NCBI RefSeq assembly: GCF_000243335.1
Contig: NZ_JH597773.1
Span: forward strand, 3,928,115 to 3,992,114
Reading direction: 5' to 3'
DNA: 64,000 bases
DNA from: Leptonema illini DSM 21528
Lineage (GTDB): Bacteria; Spirochaetota; Leptospiria; Leptospirales; Leptonemataceae
Shown here: positions 1 through 8,836 of the stretch, piece after piece
Position numbering within the stretch: position 1 is the first letter of the stretch
How the letters are laid out: the number at the start of each line of letters is the position of its first letter
Made by a program: the position numbers and the translations under genes
Notes under the pieces: model-generated
Databases searched by the model: none
Seen by the model: only the letters and a program-made list of their open reading frames with translations
What the model was told of the DNA's origin: nothing

Positions 1-97
1 GTTTGGAACGATTTGGAACGGGTTCGCTTGCGTCTGACGTAGCGAATTTCCGAGGTCGACAGAATGGATGCGACATAATCAGGGGAAAACGAGCAAA

Positions 98-1453
98 ATG
101 GGTATCTGGAACGATATAAAGAGCCTGTTCACCCGCCCGGATGGGCCTCCGATTGCTCTCACGGAGAGGGATAAACCGCTCCGCGAGCATACGGCTGAGG
201 TGCGTCGTTTCCTTGATGGCGTCGATCCGTCGTTCCCGATCGAATTCTACGAGTTGATACCGAAGCTGGTGCTCGTTACGCCTGACCTGCGTCAGGCCAC
301 ATCGAGGACTATCAATCTTGCGAATACAGGTCTGACCTTCCGCCTGGTCGGTGCATCGAAGCGCATGCAGGAGCGAGCCGATATCGAGATCCGCAATCTG
401 CTGAATAACCATCCGGGATTGATTAACCGTCTGCTGCGACAGGTAGCCACGTCAGGCGCTCTGTCGATGGAAGCCATCCCGTCGGTATCCCTCTCAGGTA
501 TTGAAGAGCTGCGTATCGTGCCGGTTCGGAAGATACGCTTCCGCCGTGAGGTTGTGGATGGTCGGGATCGCTTTGCTCCGTATGAGGTGCGCGCCGATGG
601 GAACTGGTATGAGCTAAATCTCGCGCAGTATTCGTACGAGGCTCTTGAGCAGGAAGAAGAGAGCCCGTACGGCATTCCGCCGTATATCTCTGCTCTCCGT
701 TCGGTGAATATCCAGCGAGCCGGCGTTTCGAACATCGAAAAGATCATGCGCAAGTTCGGGCTCTTCGGATTCCTCTCTCTTCTCAAGAAACGCCCGAAGC
801 CCAGGCCGGGTGAAGATGATCAGACTTATGCCGCCCGCTTGAAGCGAGACCTTGAGCAGTTGCGCGACACGACGAACGACAGAATCAGATCGGGCATCAT
901 CTATTCTTACGATGACATCGATGTGAAGCACTCAACGGTCTCATCTGACACACGTGGCTTCGAGCAGATCTGGCAGACGAACGAGGAGCAGATCGCGTCC
1001 GGAGCCGACATTGATCCGGCGCTGCTCGGTCGGTCTTATTCCACCACCGAGACGTATGCGACCGTCGTCTTCGCCGCTTTCATTTCGAAGCTTGCCAATA
1101 TCCGGTATCCGGTTGAGCGAGCACTGAAGCGAGCCGTCGATATGCATCTGCGGATGCTCGGCTATCGGTTCGATCGCATCTCTGCCGAATGGGGCGAAGA
1201 TCCGAGCATGAACCGGGAGCAGGATGCTAACGCAGATAAGGCAGCTGCGGAAACTCAGGAGATAAGGCAGCGGACCATCCTGGCTCTTGTAGCCGCCGGC
1301 ATCATAGATCTCGATCAGGCGGCAAGGGAGCTGGGTTATGAGAAGGCCGCGCTACGGAAACCGCCGGCATCCTTGCGAGTCGCCGACAGGAAGGTCATCG
1401 ATCTGTATGACGTAAAAAAAAACGGCTTGAGGAGACGTGCGATTGCGGGGTGA
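98..1453 (+). CDS. Phage portal protein
   Basis: About 451 residues. The portal forms the dodecameric ring at the capsid vertex through which DNA passes and to which the neck attaches. The assignment rests on length, on its place directly before the Mu F-like head protein, and on the C-terminal half (an LGRSYST segment followed by a long basic helix region), which resembles the Mu gp29 (DUF935) type portals. The frame opens upstream at 68, but I prefer ATG 98 (MGIWND) because AGGGGA lies about 12 nt before it. The stop overlaps the GTG start of the next gene. Family assignment is by eye, so a more distant portal family is possible. Confidence 0.7.
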   Translation: MGIWNDIKSLFTRPDGPPIALTERDKPLREHTAEVRRFLDGVDPSFPIEFYELIPKLVLVTPDLRQATSRTINLANTGLTFRLVGASKRMQERADIEIRNLLNNHPGLINRLLRQVATSGALSMEAIPSVSLSGIEELRIVPVRKIRFRREVVDGRDRFAPYEVRADGNWYELNLAQYSYEALEQEEESPYGIPPYISALRSVNIQRAGVSNIEKIMRKFGLFGFLSLLKKRPKPRPGEDDQTYAARLKRDLEQLRDTTNDRIRSGIIYSYDDIDVKHSTVSSDTRGFEQIWQTNEEQIASGADIDPALLGRSYSTTETYATVVFAAFISKLANIRYPVERALKRAVDMHLRMLGYRFDRISAEWGEDPSMNREQDANADKAAAETQEIRQRTILALVAAGIIDLDQAARELGYEKAALRKPPASLRVADRKVIDLYDVKKNGLRRRAIAG

Positions 1454-2373
1454 ACCACGCCGCACTTGAGGAGCGGAATGCAAGACTGACGGATGAGGAT
1501 CTCGAAACAGAAGAGACTCTCAACCGGTTGCAGGAAGAGTTCCTCTCCCTGTTTTTCAGGAAGATGAACCTCGCGATCAGGCGACTGGTTCGCGAGGTGA
1601 AGAAGGTCGGCGATGCAGAGGATGCAGTCGATCGCATTGTTGAGGCGTATCGCAGCGAGATGGGCAATCGGTTCCCCGATGCCGTTTACAAAGATCTCGC
1701 AGATGCGATGAAGAAAGGCTGGCAGGCCGGGCATTACCCAGCCTCGACCGATTGGTCGCAGCGGCCAGCACCGAAGCAGGCGATCGAATGGTTCGCAAAA
1801 GCGAATCACTTCGACATCGGTAAGACCTTTGCGGGATACGCTGACGAGATACGCGAGGCTGCGATCGAGTCGCTCAAGACGGGCGATCGCAAGCAGGCTC
1901 TCAAGGATCTGGAGAAGCGCATTCCGGGAGTGCTCCATGATGAGCGAAAGCGCCGCCAGCTGGGCGACATCTTTCGCAATCTGCATAACCGAGCGTACAC
2001 GTTCGGTCGTGTGAAGAGCATGGAGTCGGCGGGCATCACTCGCGTCGAGATCGTCGCTGTGATGGACCGTCGAACATCGCCCATCTGTCGGGTGATGAAT
2101 GGCAAGTCGTTCTCTATTAAGACGGCGAGCCGATTCATCGACGATTGGCTGGGCACGGAATACGACGAGGGGTTCTGGGGTCGCTTCAGGCAACCGAACT
2201 GGGAACCCACGGCAGAAGAGATTCGGGAGGCTGGTAGCCGTAACGATGCTCTTGAGAAGAAGATTGCCCCGCTGCGAAAGCTGTCGGGTGACGATCTGGT
2301 GAAGATGCTCGGGATTCCTATCCCGCCGTATCATTTCAGATGTAGGACAACAGCCGTAATGGCACAGGAGTAG
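1450..2373 (+). CDS. Phage head morphogenesis protein (Mu gpF / SPP1 gp7-like)
   Basis: 307 residues, GTG start overlapping the portal stop. These minor head proteins associate with the portal and are needed for capsid assembly and DNA ejection. The C-terminal third carries the family signature: a conserved MDRRTSPICRVMNGK segment, then a PPYHFRCRT motif close to the end, both typical of phage Mu F-like domains (PF04233). The N-terminal two-thirds is helical and charged. Position immediately after the portal gene fits the Mu arrangement. Confidence 0.85.
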   Translation: MNHAALEERNARLTDEDLETEETLNRLQEEFLSLFFRKMNLAIRRLVREVKKVGDAEDAVDRIVEAYRSEMGNRFPDAVYKDLADAMKKGWQAGHYPASTDWSQRPAPKQAIEWFAKANHFDIGKTFAGYADEIREAAIESLKTGDRKQALKDLEKRIPGVLHDERKRRQLGDIFRNLHNRAYTFGRVKSMESAGITRVEIVAVMDRRTSPICRVMNGKSFSIKTASRFIDDWLGTEYDEGFWGRFRQPNWEPTAEEIREAGSRNDALEKKIAPLRKLSGDDLVKMLGIPIPPYHFRCRTTAVMAQE

Positions 2374-2376
2374 AGT

Positions 2377-2751
2377 ATGTCTTTCGAAGATACCTTTAAT
2401 ACCGATCTGCATGGATCGATCCCCCCGGATAACGTTACGCTCTCTCATCCCGATTTCACCGAAGCAGATGAAGGCATCCCTGTGAAGATGACAGGCAATG
2501 CGACCATCGGGAAGTGCGCCGATGGAGATCCGTTTCACGGCGTCACTGTGAAGGTGGAGGAAAAGCGCAAGGTCGCATCGGTCTCGGTGCGCGGAATGGT
2601 AACCCTGTCTTACAGCGGTACGGATCCTTCGACAGGTTTGCAGCAGATCGTCGGTGATGGGACCGGCAAGGTGAAGATCGGCGCATCTGGACCATCGCGT
2701 CTCGTGCTGGCTGTCGATGCGACGGCGAAAACCCTCTCGATGCTGATCTGA
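2377..2751 (+). CDS. Probable capsid decoration/cement-type phage protein
   Basis: 124 residues with no motif I can name securely. It is rich in short beta-type stretches (repeating Val/Lys/Gly segments) and ends in a strand-like tail. It sits between the head morphogenesis gene and the major capsid gene, where many siphoviruses and myoviruses encode small trimeric decoration proteins (DUF2190-like). The role is inferred from position and size only. It starts at ATG 2377, with GGAG about 9 nt upstream overlapping the previous stop. Confidence 0.5.
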   Translation: MSFEDTFNTDLHGSIPPDNVTLSHPDFTEADEGIPVKMTGNATIGKCADGDPFHGVTVKVEEKRKVASVSVRGMVTLSYSGTDPSTGLQQIVGDGTGKVKIGASGPSRLVLAVDATAKTLSMLI

Positions 2752-2799
2752 TACATACATAAAGAATGCGTGAGAACTGCTCTACCCCAGGAGAACGAT

Positions 2800-3864
2800 A
2801 TGCCACTAATGAAAAAAGACCTTCCGGATATTCAGCTTGACGCCGGTATGTATTCACAAGCTCGCCAGCTCGGCATGAGCATGACCGATTACCTGGCACA
2901 CCTGGAATCGGACAAGGGTTATGAACCGAAAGGGGAAGCCGCAGAGCTCGATGCATTCGAGCGCCAACTGGCGAAGCATGATATATCTCCGCAAGGAGCG
3001 TCGCTTGTTCAGGATTTCTTTAAGACGTCCACGAGCTCTGTGCTGTTCCCGGAATACGTGCAACGGCAGGTGTCGCTTGGCATGCTCTGGGGAAAACGAG
3101 AAGTCAGCATTGAAGATCTGATCGCCGCCACGGATACGCTGGTCGGCACAGATGTGACCCGCATTCCCGGATTGGATTTCAGTGCTGAAAAGGCGAAAGC
3201 ATCCAAGGTCTCCGAGGGCTCTCGCTTTCCGGTCGCCACGATCAAGTTCAAGGATAAGACCGTGCAGCTCGGCAAGGTCGGCGTGGCATTCGAGTCGTCC
3301 TATGAGGCTATTCGTCGCGTCAAGCTTCCGATCATCAACATCATGCTCCAGCGCATCGGGTACAATATCAAGAACCAGATCACGGAACTGGCGCTCAAAG
3401 TTATGAAAGATGGCGATGGGTCCGCCGGCAGTGCCGCCACGACAAGCACGACTACCACGACAACGTGGACCTATGCAGACTATGTCGATGCGATCATGAG
3501 TGCGGCTGATGGCCATGAGTATTCGCATATCTGTCTCGCAAAGGCGTTCATGCAGAAGCTGCTTACGGATTCTACGAACTTCCCGCAGTTCCAGTCGCGG
3601 TCCATCCTTGAGGCCTTCCTGAAAACAGGCGACCTTACGGATTTCCTCGGAGTCAAGTGGCGCACTCACGCAAAGGCCGATGACAATACCATCCTGTCAT
3701 GGGAGCAGTCGAGCAGCTTGATCAGCTACGAGGAGGCCGGAGCCAACCTCGTCGAGACGGACAAGCTCATCAACAAGCAGATGCATGAATCCGTGATTTC
3801 GAAGATGATCGGATTCGGAAAGCCCTTCGAGGCCTGCGCCGGTTACAAAACCAAGAAGACCTGA
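2800..3864 (+). CDS. Major capsid protein
   Basis: 354 residues. Start ATG 2800 is chosen because AGGAG lies 6 to 8 nt upstream; the frame opens earlier at a GTG at 2770 that lacks a binding site. An N-terminal helical region of about 65 residues could act as scaffold (delta-domain-like). A capsid-type core follows with alternating strand and long helix segments. A run of Thr and Ser around residues 213-225 is an unusual flexible loop. No separate protease or scaffold gene is seen nearby, unlike Mu, where gpI precedes the coat gene. The role is assigned by position, size and fold pattern; no exact family is claimed. Confidence 0.7.
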   Translation: MPLMKKDLPDIQLDAGMYSQARQLGMSMTDYLAHLESDKGYEPKGEAAELDAFERQLAKHDISPQGASLVQDFFKTSTSSVLFPEYVQRQVSLGMLWGKREVSIEDLIAATDTLVGTDVTRIPGLDFSAEKAKASKVSEGSRFPVATIKFKDKTVQLGKVGVAFESSYEAIRRVKLPIINIMLQRIGYNIKNQITELALKVMKDGDGSAGSAATTSTTTTTTWTYADYVDAIMSAADGHEYSHICLAKAFMQKLLTDSTNFPQFQSRSILEAFLKTGDLTDFLGVKWRTHAKADDNTILSWEQSSSLISYEEAGANLVETDKLINKQMHESVISKMIGFGKPFEACAGYKTKKT

Positions 3865-3865
3865 T

Positions 3866-4324
3866 ATGTTGCAGACGCTCGAACAGATCAAGCAGCTCAT
3901 CGGCCTTGAGCCGGAATCGATCGGACTCACCGGTCGGCTCCGACCTGACCATGATGAGGCTTCCGGTGCGATGTCAGATTGGGATCTTTATCTCTCTGAC
4001 GCAGCGGCTGGCACGACATCCCTTCTGTCTCTCTGGACAGAAAAGGATCTCAGCCAGTCGGGCGTACTCGAGAAGATCCCATCCGATCAGATGTCGCGTT
4101 TACGCCGGGCCGAAATCCTGCTACTGCGCGCCGAGATTGTGCTTGATCATGGGGCATCTGAGGCCGTCGAGCCCGGCGATATTCAGGCCGGCGGAAGCGA
4201 GGGAATAAAGGTGACGCTCAAACGTCTGCCCCTCGATGAGCGCGGCGCTGTAGCTTCTGAGCTGCGCAGCCGTGCCCGTCTTCTTGTTAAAGGCGACGAA
4301 GACACGTTTGCAGGTGTGCTATGA
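3866..4324 (+). CDS. Phage head-tail connector/head completion protein
   Basis: 152 residues, mostly helical, beginning one base after the capsid stop and overlapping the next gene by ATGA. Its place between the coat gene and the tail-completion genes is where Mu encodes gp36 and other phages encode gp6-type adaptors that plug the portal ring. No diagnostic motif was recognised, so the name reflects position only. Confidence 0.5.
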   Translation: MLQTLEQIKQLIGLEPESIGLTGRLRPDHDEASGAMSDWDLYLSDAAAGTTSLLSLWTEKDLSQSGVLEKIPSDQMSRLRRAEILLLRAEIVLDHGASEAVEPGDIQAGGSEGIKVTLKRLPLDERGAVASELRSRARLLVKGDEDTFAGVL

Positions 4325-4722
4325 ATCGATCGGCATTCTATCTCGGGCTCAAGCGTTCGCTCCAGCATGAGATGTCGCTGCTCAAGCCTGTAAGCCGTAC
4401 GGGGCGCATTCAGGCCACAGCGATTGTGGGTTATGAATGCGTTGCCGTGCTCCCCTGTCTGTGGACCCGCAAGCGTCGCTTCTTTGCATCTGCGAGCGGT
4501 GGCTCCGTTCAGCGTTACATCGATCTTGTGCTGGCTGATCCGAGGGATCTGGCTAACGTAGAGGGATTCGATGAGAGCTGGAAGCTCGTGAGAGGTCGAT
4601 GCAAGAAGGGCGAAAGGATCGAGGACACCGTGCAGAAGTGGGACATCCTGCTCGTGCCTCCGATCAATCTTGCTCAGCCATCCGTTGCTGTGCTTGAAGT
4701 AGAGCAAGGAGGTATGTCGTGA
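4321..4722 (+). CDS. Phage head-tail joining (stopper-like) protein
   Basis: 133 residues, overlapping the preceding gene by ATGA and the next by a few bases. The basic N-terminal half leads into a beta-rich C-terminal half ending with a WDILLVPP strand, as in small beta-barrel neck stoppers. Position between the adaptor-like gene and the gp10/gpG-like tail completion gene supports a neck role. No family motif was identified. Confidence 0.45.
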   Translation: MNRSAFYLGLKRSLQHEMSLLKPVSRTGRIQATAIVGYECVAVLPCLWTRKRRFFASASGGSVQRYIDLVLADPRDLANVEGFDESWKLVRGRCKKGERIEDTVQKWDILLVPPINLAQPSVAVLEVEQGGMS

Positions 4723-5216
4723 GGATGATACTCTCTGCTAATACGTTCGGGCCGGCCATTCAGCGCGTATCGACGAGCCTTGCCACGGAGCTCGATGCTG
4801 CCACACGCAAGAATGCGCACGTGCTACAGGCGACTGCTGTCAAAGGCATCGCATCGAATAGCCTTGCAGACAACCCGATAAATCCGTGGCCGGCGTTGAC
4901 TCCGGAATATGCTGCTCGCAAGCGTGCGGCCGGTGCCGGCGATAAGATGCTGATCGGGCCTGACAGGGATGCCACTCCCTCATCGCCATCTCATGACGGC
5001 GGTGAGATGATGCGATCCATCGAGGTAGCCGACGTGGGTGCGGGCGTCTACGACGTCGGTACGAATATCGCTTATGCACGAGCTCAAGAGCGCGGATATG
5101 CTCCGCGCAATCTGCCGGCCAGACCCTTCCTCGGCCCGGCGCTCATCGTCGCCCGACCGATCATGATTGAGAACTGGAAGAAGGTCATGGACCGATTGAT
5201 CGGGGGTGGCGCATGA
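4719..5216 (+). CDS. Phage virion morphogenesis/tail completion protein (HK97 gp10 or Mu gpG-like)
   Basis: 165 residues. The C-terminal part has the pattern of this family: an IAYARAQERG segment followed by PARPFLG, where the protein says 'within reach of the edge, cleaved or positioned at the neck'. The central PWPALTPEYAARK stretch is typical of the gpG-like group (phage virion morphogenesis, PF05069). These proteins join finished tails to heads. It starts at GTG 4719 or ATG 4725, overlapping the upstream stop. Confidence 0.65.
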   Translation: MRMILSANTFGPAIQRVSTSLATELDAATRKNAHVLQATAVKGIASNSLADNPINPWPALTPEYAARKRAAGAGDKMLIGPDRDATPSSPSHDGGEMMRSIEVADVGAGVYDVGTNIAYARAQERGYAPRNLPARPFLGPALIVARPIMIENWKKVMDRLIGGGA

Positions 5217-5869
5217 GGACTCTACACATGCACTATCTGCGGCTCCTGGCTGCTTCGGTTGCTCTGGGTGGAGATCACCCTTTCCAGACAACGGCACCGG
5301 TCGATCTAACGCGCGCCGGCTTCCTCGAAATAGAGCCGAAACATGATCGGTTCATTAACGGTCGTTATCCGTTTGTAGTGGTGTATCATCTACCGACACA
5401 GCATCAGCGAGACGGGCATCGCCGCCGTCGCATCGCAAACGGTAAAGAGCCCGACGGCCCCCGTCAAGGGGCGGCCACTCAGCGGCATTTGCGGCGGCAA
5501 TTCAAGTCGCGCTACGCCTATCGCATGGACTTCTGGATTCAAAACCCGGAAGACGACATACTGAGCGATCCACGACCGATGGAAAGCCATGAACTTTCCT
5601 CGCCCGTAGAACTGGATCGTCGGCCGGGTATCGTCGATCAATGCTTGCAATTCATTGCAGAGCATCCGTGGTTCACGGACGGTGAGAATCCCATTCGCGT
5701 GCTGCCCGGCGCAAGCGGCATCGTGACCGATCCGATGCGAGAGTTATCCGCATATAAGATCTTTCTGGAAGTATCATTTGAAGATGGCTTATGGATGCTC
5801 GAAACCAGATCAACTCTGGATGGTGCGATCCTGAAAATCAACCCCGAGGTAAAACATGAAAGTGCATGA
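5213..5869 (+). CDS. Phage tail terminator-like protein (unassigned)
   Basis: 218 residues, ATGA overlap with the tail-completion gene. It has a strand-rich N-terminal part (YPFVVVYHL), an unusually basic stretch of Arg, His and Gln around residues 62-100, then RMDFWIQ and a C-terminal alpha/beta part ending in a strand pair. Tail terminators (gpU or Mu gp37 type) occupy this slot between neck and sheath genes. The basic stretch is odd, but the reading frame stays sensible on both sides, so I keep it as one gene. Confidence 0.5.
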   Translation: MRTLHMHYLRLLAASVALGGDHPFQTTAPVDLTRAGFLEIEPKHDRFINGRYPFVVVYHLPTQHQRDGHRRRRIANGKEPDGPRQGAATQRHLRRQFKSRYAYRMDFWIQNPEDDILSDPRPMESHELSSPVELDRRPGIVDQCLQFIAEHPWFTDGENPIRVLPGASGIVTDPMRELSAYKIFLEVSFEDGLWMLETRSTLDGAILKINPEVKHESA

Positions 5870-6119
5870 GTTTGCGAAAAAGCATGGAGTGAGCCCGGTC
5901 TTCACAGCCGGCCTGGTCGACCATCTGCGTGCAACGATAGATGACGATCTGGACGAGGCAGTGCTGCTCAAAGGATATCAAGATGCGTTTGGTCGTTCCC
6001 TCTCGCCGGCGCCTGCTAAGGCGGCGGAGCCCGAGCCAGATGAATCTCAAGAGATGAATTCCTCGGGCCGACGCAGGCGGGCCATCGTGCCCGAGAGCGT
6101 GCCCGAATCTGTCGACTGA
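5856..6119 (+). CDS. Small phage protein upstream of the tail sheath (Mu gp38 position)
   Basis: 87 residues, starting 14 nt before the upstream stop. The first 45 residues look like a small helical domain (KVHEFAKKHGVS). The rest is acidic and Pro/Glu rich, ending in a short basic cluster. Several Mu-like phages carry a small gene of unknown role here. The coding call rests on overlap, codon use like its neighbours and a translational coupling position. Confidence 0.55.
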   Translation: MKVHEFAKKHGVSPVFTAGLVDHLRATIDDDLDEAVLLKGYQDAFGRSLSPAPAKAAEPEPDESQEMNSSGRRRRAIVPESVPESVD

Positions 6120-6166
6120 ACAAATAAAGAAGCCCTCCTGCAACTTCCTGAACGATGGGAGGCATT

Positions 6167-7669
6167 ATGCCGACAGGCAATGTTACAACGACCCACATCG
6201 ACGGTGGCCTCGGCCTATCAGCCGCTATCGCCGATCGGGTGCATGCCAAGATCCTCGTCGCTGAAACCGGCGATGCAAATCGGGCGTATCTGATTTTGAA
6301 TAAGGCACACGCGAAGAATATCTTCGGACGTGGCCCGCTCGTCGATGCGCTTGTGCAGCATTTCGAGGAGTTCAACGAAGACCTCGGTCAGGTGCCGCAA
6401 CCTGTTCTCTGCGTCCGTCCGGATAACGATCAAGCGGGATCGTCGGCCGTCAACGCAGACGCTGCGAATACCGGCCTCGCTGCTGCCCCCACACTTACGG
6501 GCACTCCGACTGGATCTGCCGTCGTCGTCCTCCTGATAACCAAATCTGGAGCGCACGCCACAGCAGAATACCGTCGCAGCACCGATGGCGGTGTGACGTT
6601 CGAGGCACCGCTTGTTACGCCGGCAACGGGGACTCCGATTGCTCTTTCCGCAGGTGTGACAGCAACGTTCGCCGATGACGGCACGACGCCGGCCGACACG
6701 TTCAAGGCAGGCGATCGTTTCGTATTCACGATCAAAGGCCCGACGGCATCGTATGCCTCGCATCTTGATGCGTTGATGACGCTGAAACAGGAGTATCGCC
6801 CTCGATGGCTTCACATCGGCATCGGCGCTACTCGTGCGTTTGCCACCTCGGTAAATCAAGCGCTCATCGAGTTCGAGACGAAGTATAACCTGCCGACGTT
6901 TGCCATTCTACAGGCGAAGTCGTTCGCAGAACAGATGCCGCCCGCCACACAGGAAACGCCCGAGAATATCAGCGACTATTTTCAGGCCATCGATGAGGAG
7001 TTCGATCCGTTCTTCTCTCCGCGTGTTGCGATCGTGTCAGCACGAGCACGGTATATCGCCGGCGGCATCGCTGCGTATGGCGGCATTGAATCGGTCAAAG
7101 ATGCGGGTGGTACGATCGGAGAATTCCGGAACGCTGCGACTCTGCTCTGTGCGAAGCTTGCGGCCGGACCTGTTAACGAGTCGGCCGGCTTCGTCCAGAA
7201 TCACCGATCCCTGACGATGTCTGAGATCGAATACTGGCAGCAGGGTTATCAGGACTGGATGGACGTGCTTCACGACAAAGGCCATGTCGTGCTCAAGGAG
7301 TATAACAACTTCGAGGGCATCTTCATCGCTCGTGATCGCCTGAAGGCTCATCCGGAATCGGACTTTCAGCAGATCCCGGAAAAGCGTCGGGCAGACAAGG
7401 CGCATCGCATCGTTTATCAGAACAGCGTGCCGAAGATCAATGCCGATACGCAAGCTCTGTCCTTCGACTTCATGGAAGCCGATGCGTCGGCCGCAGTGAA
7501 GAAGGCGATGGTGCAACCGGGGCGCGCAGAGATCAGCGGATTTGAAATCACCTTCGATCCGGAAAAGACGTTCAGTAAGACAGGGATCATCGAAGCCCTG
7601 CTCACAATGTATATCAGAGGCCGTGCGCAAGCGATCAGTTGGAAGACGTCTTTTGCACAGGCCGAGTAA
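6167..7669 (+). CDS. Tail sheath protein (Mu gpL-like)
   Basis: About 500 residues. The sheath polymerises around the tube and contracts to drive it through the host envelope. Evidence is the length, the alpha/beta core with a beta-sandwich insertion near residues 100-195, and the C-terminal part (TFSKTGIIEALLTMYIRG) resembling the sheath C-terminal strand-exchange region. It is followed directly by a tube-size gene. Start ATG 6167 has GGGAGG 6 to 8 nt upstream; the earlier in-frame ATG at 6155 would place that site inside the gene. The presence of a sheath defines a myovirus-type particle. Confidence 0.85.
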   Translation: MPTGNVTTTHIDGGLGLSAAIADRVHAKILVAETGDANRAYLILNKAHAKNIFGRGPLVDALVQHFEEFNEDLGQVPQPVLCVRPDNDQAGSSAVNADAANTGLAAAPTLTGTPTGSAVVVLLITKSGAHATAEYRRSTDGGVTFEAPLVTPATGTPIALSAGVTATFADDGTTPADTFKAGDRFVFTIKGPTASYASHLDALMTLKQEYRPRWLHIGIGATRAFATSVNQALIEFETKYNLPTFAILQAKSFAEQMPPATQETPENISDYFQAIDEEFDPFFSPRVAIVSARARYIAGGIAAYGGIESVKDAGGTIGEFRNAATLLCAKLAAGPVNESAGFVQNHRSLTMSEIEYWQQGYQDWMDVLHDKGHVVLKEYNNFEGIFIARDRLKAHPESDFQQIPEKRRADKAHRIVYQNSVPKINADTQALSFDFMEADASAAVKKAMVQPGRAEISGFEITFDPEKTFSKTGIIEALLTMYIRGRAQAISWKTSFAQAE

Positions 7670-7681
7670 GGGAGGCTATCG

Positions 7682-8122
7682 ATGTCTGTAATTCAACCCG
7701 GGGATTTAATCCCCGAAGCCGGAGCATGGGAAGGATTCCAGCTCAATCTGTTTGGCACTGATCTCGTCGACTTTACTGAGTTCGGTTTAAGCTACGAGGC
7801 CGAGTTCGAAACGAACTATGGTAAGGGCGGCGAAGCGGTGAGCTGGTCGATCAAACGCTACAAGCGGAGTAGCAAGGCTCAGCTGAGTTTCGACCAGATG
7901 GGTTATCTGTTCAATCAGGCTATCATTTATGGTGGTGACCTGCTCAAGTTGCCGCCTCAGCCAATCACAGCGACATCTCAGGTGGGTGACAAAGTGTTCA
8001 AGCTGATCATCCCCGCAGCCAAGATCATCAAGTTTGACATGAACTGGAAAGAGGGTAACTCTAAAATGGATGTTCCCATCGATTTCGGTCTAACGAGTTA
8101 TCCCATTATCATGCTCGTTTGA
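7682..8122 (+). CDS. Tail tube protein (Mu gpM-like)
   Basis: 146 residues, right after the sheath gene and preceded by GGAGG (7671-7675). It forms the inner tube of the contractile tail. It has the usual size, an early strand pair, the recurrent NYGKGG-type loop and a C-terminal beta region. Order sheath, tube, chaperone, tape measure is the invariant order of contractile tails, which makes the call firm even without a similarity search. Confidence 0.8.
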   Translation: MSVIQPGDLIPEAGAWEGFQLNLFGTDLVDFTEFGLSYEAEFETNYGKGGEAVSWSIKRYKRSSKAQLSFDQMGYLFNQAIIYGGDLLKLPPQPITATSQVGDKVFKLIIPAAKIIKFDMNWKEGNSKMDVPIDFGLTSYPIIMLV

Positions 8123-8169
8123 GCCAACCATGAATGCCTGAAGGTTCAGGCAAAAACAGGAGAATTAGA

Positions 8170-8598
8170 ATGGATGCAACGAATGCATACAAGCAGGTTG
8201 GCGGCATTGAGGCCGCCATTAATCAACTTTCACCGATTGAGTCGACGATCGACGATGTCTGGATCGAGCAGAATCAAGAAGCCCTCGATGAGCTGAAAGC
8301 AGTCTACGAAGACAAGGGCGGCATTCACGTGATTGAAGTCGGCGACTCGCATTGCATCTGCCGCGTGCCGGCTCGTGAGATCATGTCGCGTATTGCGAAG
8401 AAGGCTCAGATCAGCAAAGCTGCCGATCCGCTGGCTCAGGATCTGGAACTCTTTCGGCTGTGTCTGCTCTTCCCGCGCTTCGAATCTGAAACAGTGCAGC
8501 GATGGTTGCGTGACGCTCCCGGCCTGCCAACGGCGGTCAGTGTCGAGCTGATGAAGATCGCGAAGGTGACCGTTGAGGCCACCTCAAAAAAGCTGTAA
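8170..8598 (+). CDS. Tail assembly chaperone, short form (Mu gp41 / lambda gpG-like)
   Basis: 142 residues. Chaperones of this kind coat the tape measure protein during tail assembly. The start is ATG 8170, with AGGAG at 8157-8161; the frame opens earlier at 8134 but without support. It lies between tube and tape measure genes and ends in the sequence ACCTCAAAAAAGCTGTAA, which contains a correctly phased slippery heptamer just before the stop. It is therefore the unshifted product of a G/GT-type pair. Confidence 0.8.
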   Translation: MDATNAYKQVGGIEAAINQLSPIESTIDDVWIEQNQEALDELKAVYEDKGGIHVIEVGDSHCICRVPAREIMSRIAKKAQISKAADPLAQDLELFRLCLLFPRFESETVQRWLRDAPGLPTAVSVELMKIAKVTVEATSKKL

Positions 8599-8789
8599 GC
8601 CGGCGCCGTGCAGAGTTAGAGAATGGAAGCGGCCTCGTCGAACTCCTGTCGGCACACTGGTTTCCGGGGCTGCCTGTACCGGAGGACGACGACGGCTATA
8701 TGCAGCGGCTGGCTGAGATAGAATGGATGGAGCGACATCATGTCGAGCTGATGGCTCAGGCGATAGCGAAGGCGCTGGGAGGGAAATAG
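8170..8789 (+). CDS. Tail assembly chaperone, -1 frameshifted long form (lambda gpGT / Mu gp41-42-like)
   Basis: Predicted 206-residue fusion: 141 codons of the short form up to Lys AAG at 8590-8592, then a -1 shift to codon 8592-8594 and 65 further codons to TAG 8787-8789. The -1 frame is open through the whole 8592-8789 stretch, encodes an acidic, Trp-containing domain (HWFPGLPVPEDDDG) and ends just before the next genes. Without the shift the region 8599-8789 would be an unexplained gap. In lambda and Mu the rare fusion protein bridges the chaperone to the tape measure and tube; that role is carried over by analogy. Confidence 0.8.
8586..8592 (+). promoter_or_regulatory. Programmed -1 ribosomal frameshift site (A AAA AAG)
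   Basis: Heptamer A AAA AAG in the zero-frame phase (TCA AAA AAG), two codons before the chaperone stop. This is one of the most efficient slippery sequences in bacteria. The -1 frame downstream stays open for 65 codons. The same design is established for tail chaperone genes of lambda, Mu and many other phages. Confidence 0.85.
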
Positions 8790-8836
8790 AGTGAAAAACA
8801 ACTTGAAATGTCATCCCATCGAGGTATACTGCATTC

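Noticed and set aside
1-42. Open tail of a gene entering from the left (frame ending TAG 40-42)
   Set aside because: Another frame stays open to about 117, so I cannot tell which is the end of the upstream (probably terminase) gene.
1336-2760. Long open frame of 474 codons on the minus strand
   Set aside because: It lies opposite the well supported portal and head genes, with Arg/His/Cys-rich composition typical of a shadow in GC-rich DNA.
5390-5520. Frameshift in the tail terminator-like gene suggested by the Arg/His-rich stretch
   Set aside because: Both flanks stay in the same sensible frame and neighbouring frames are no better.
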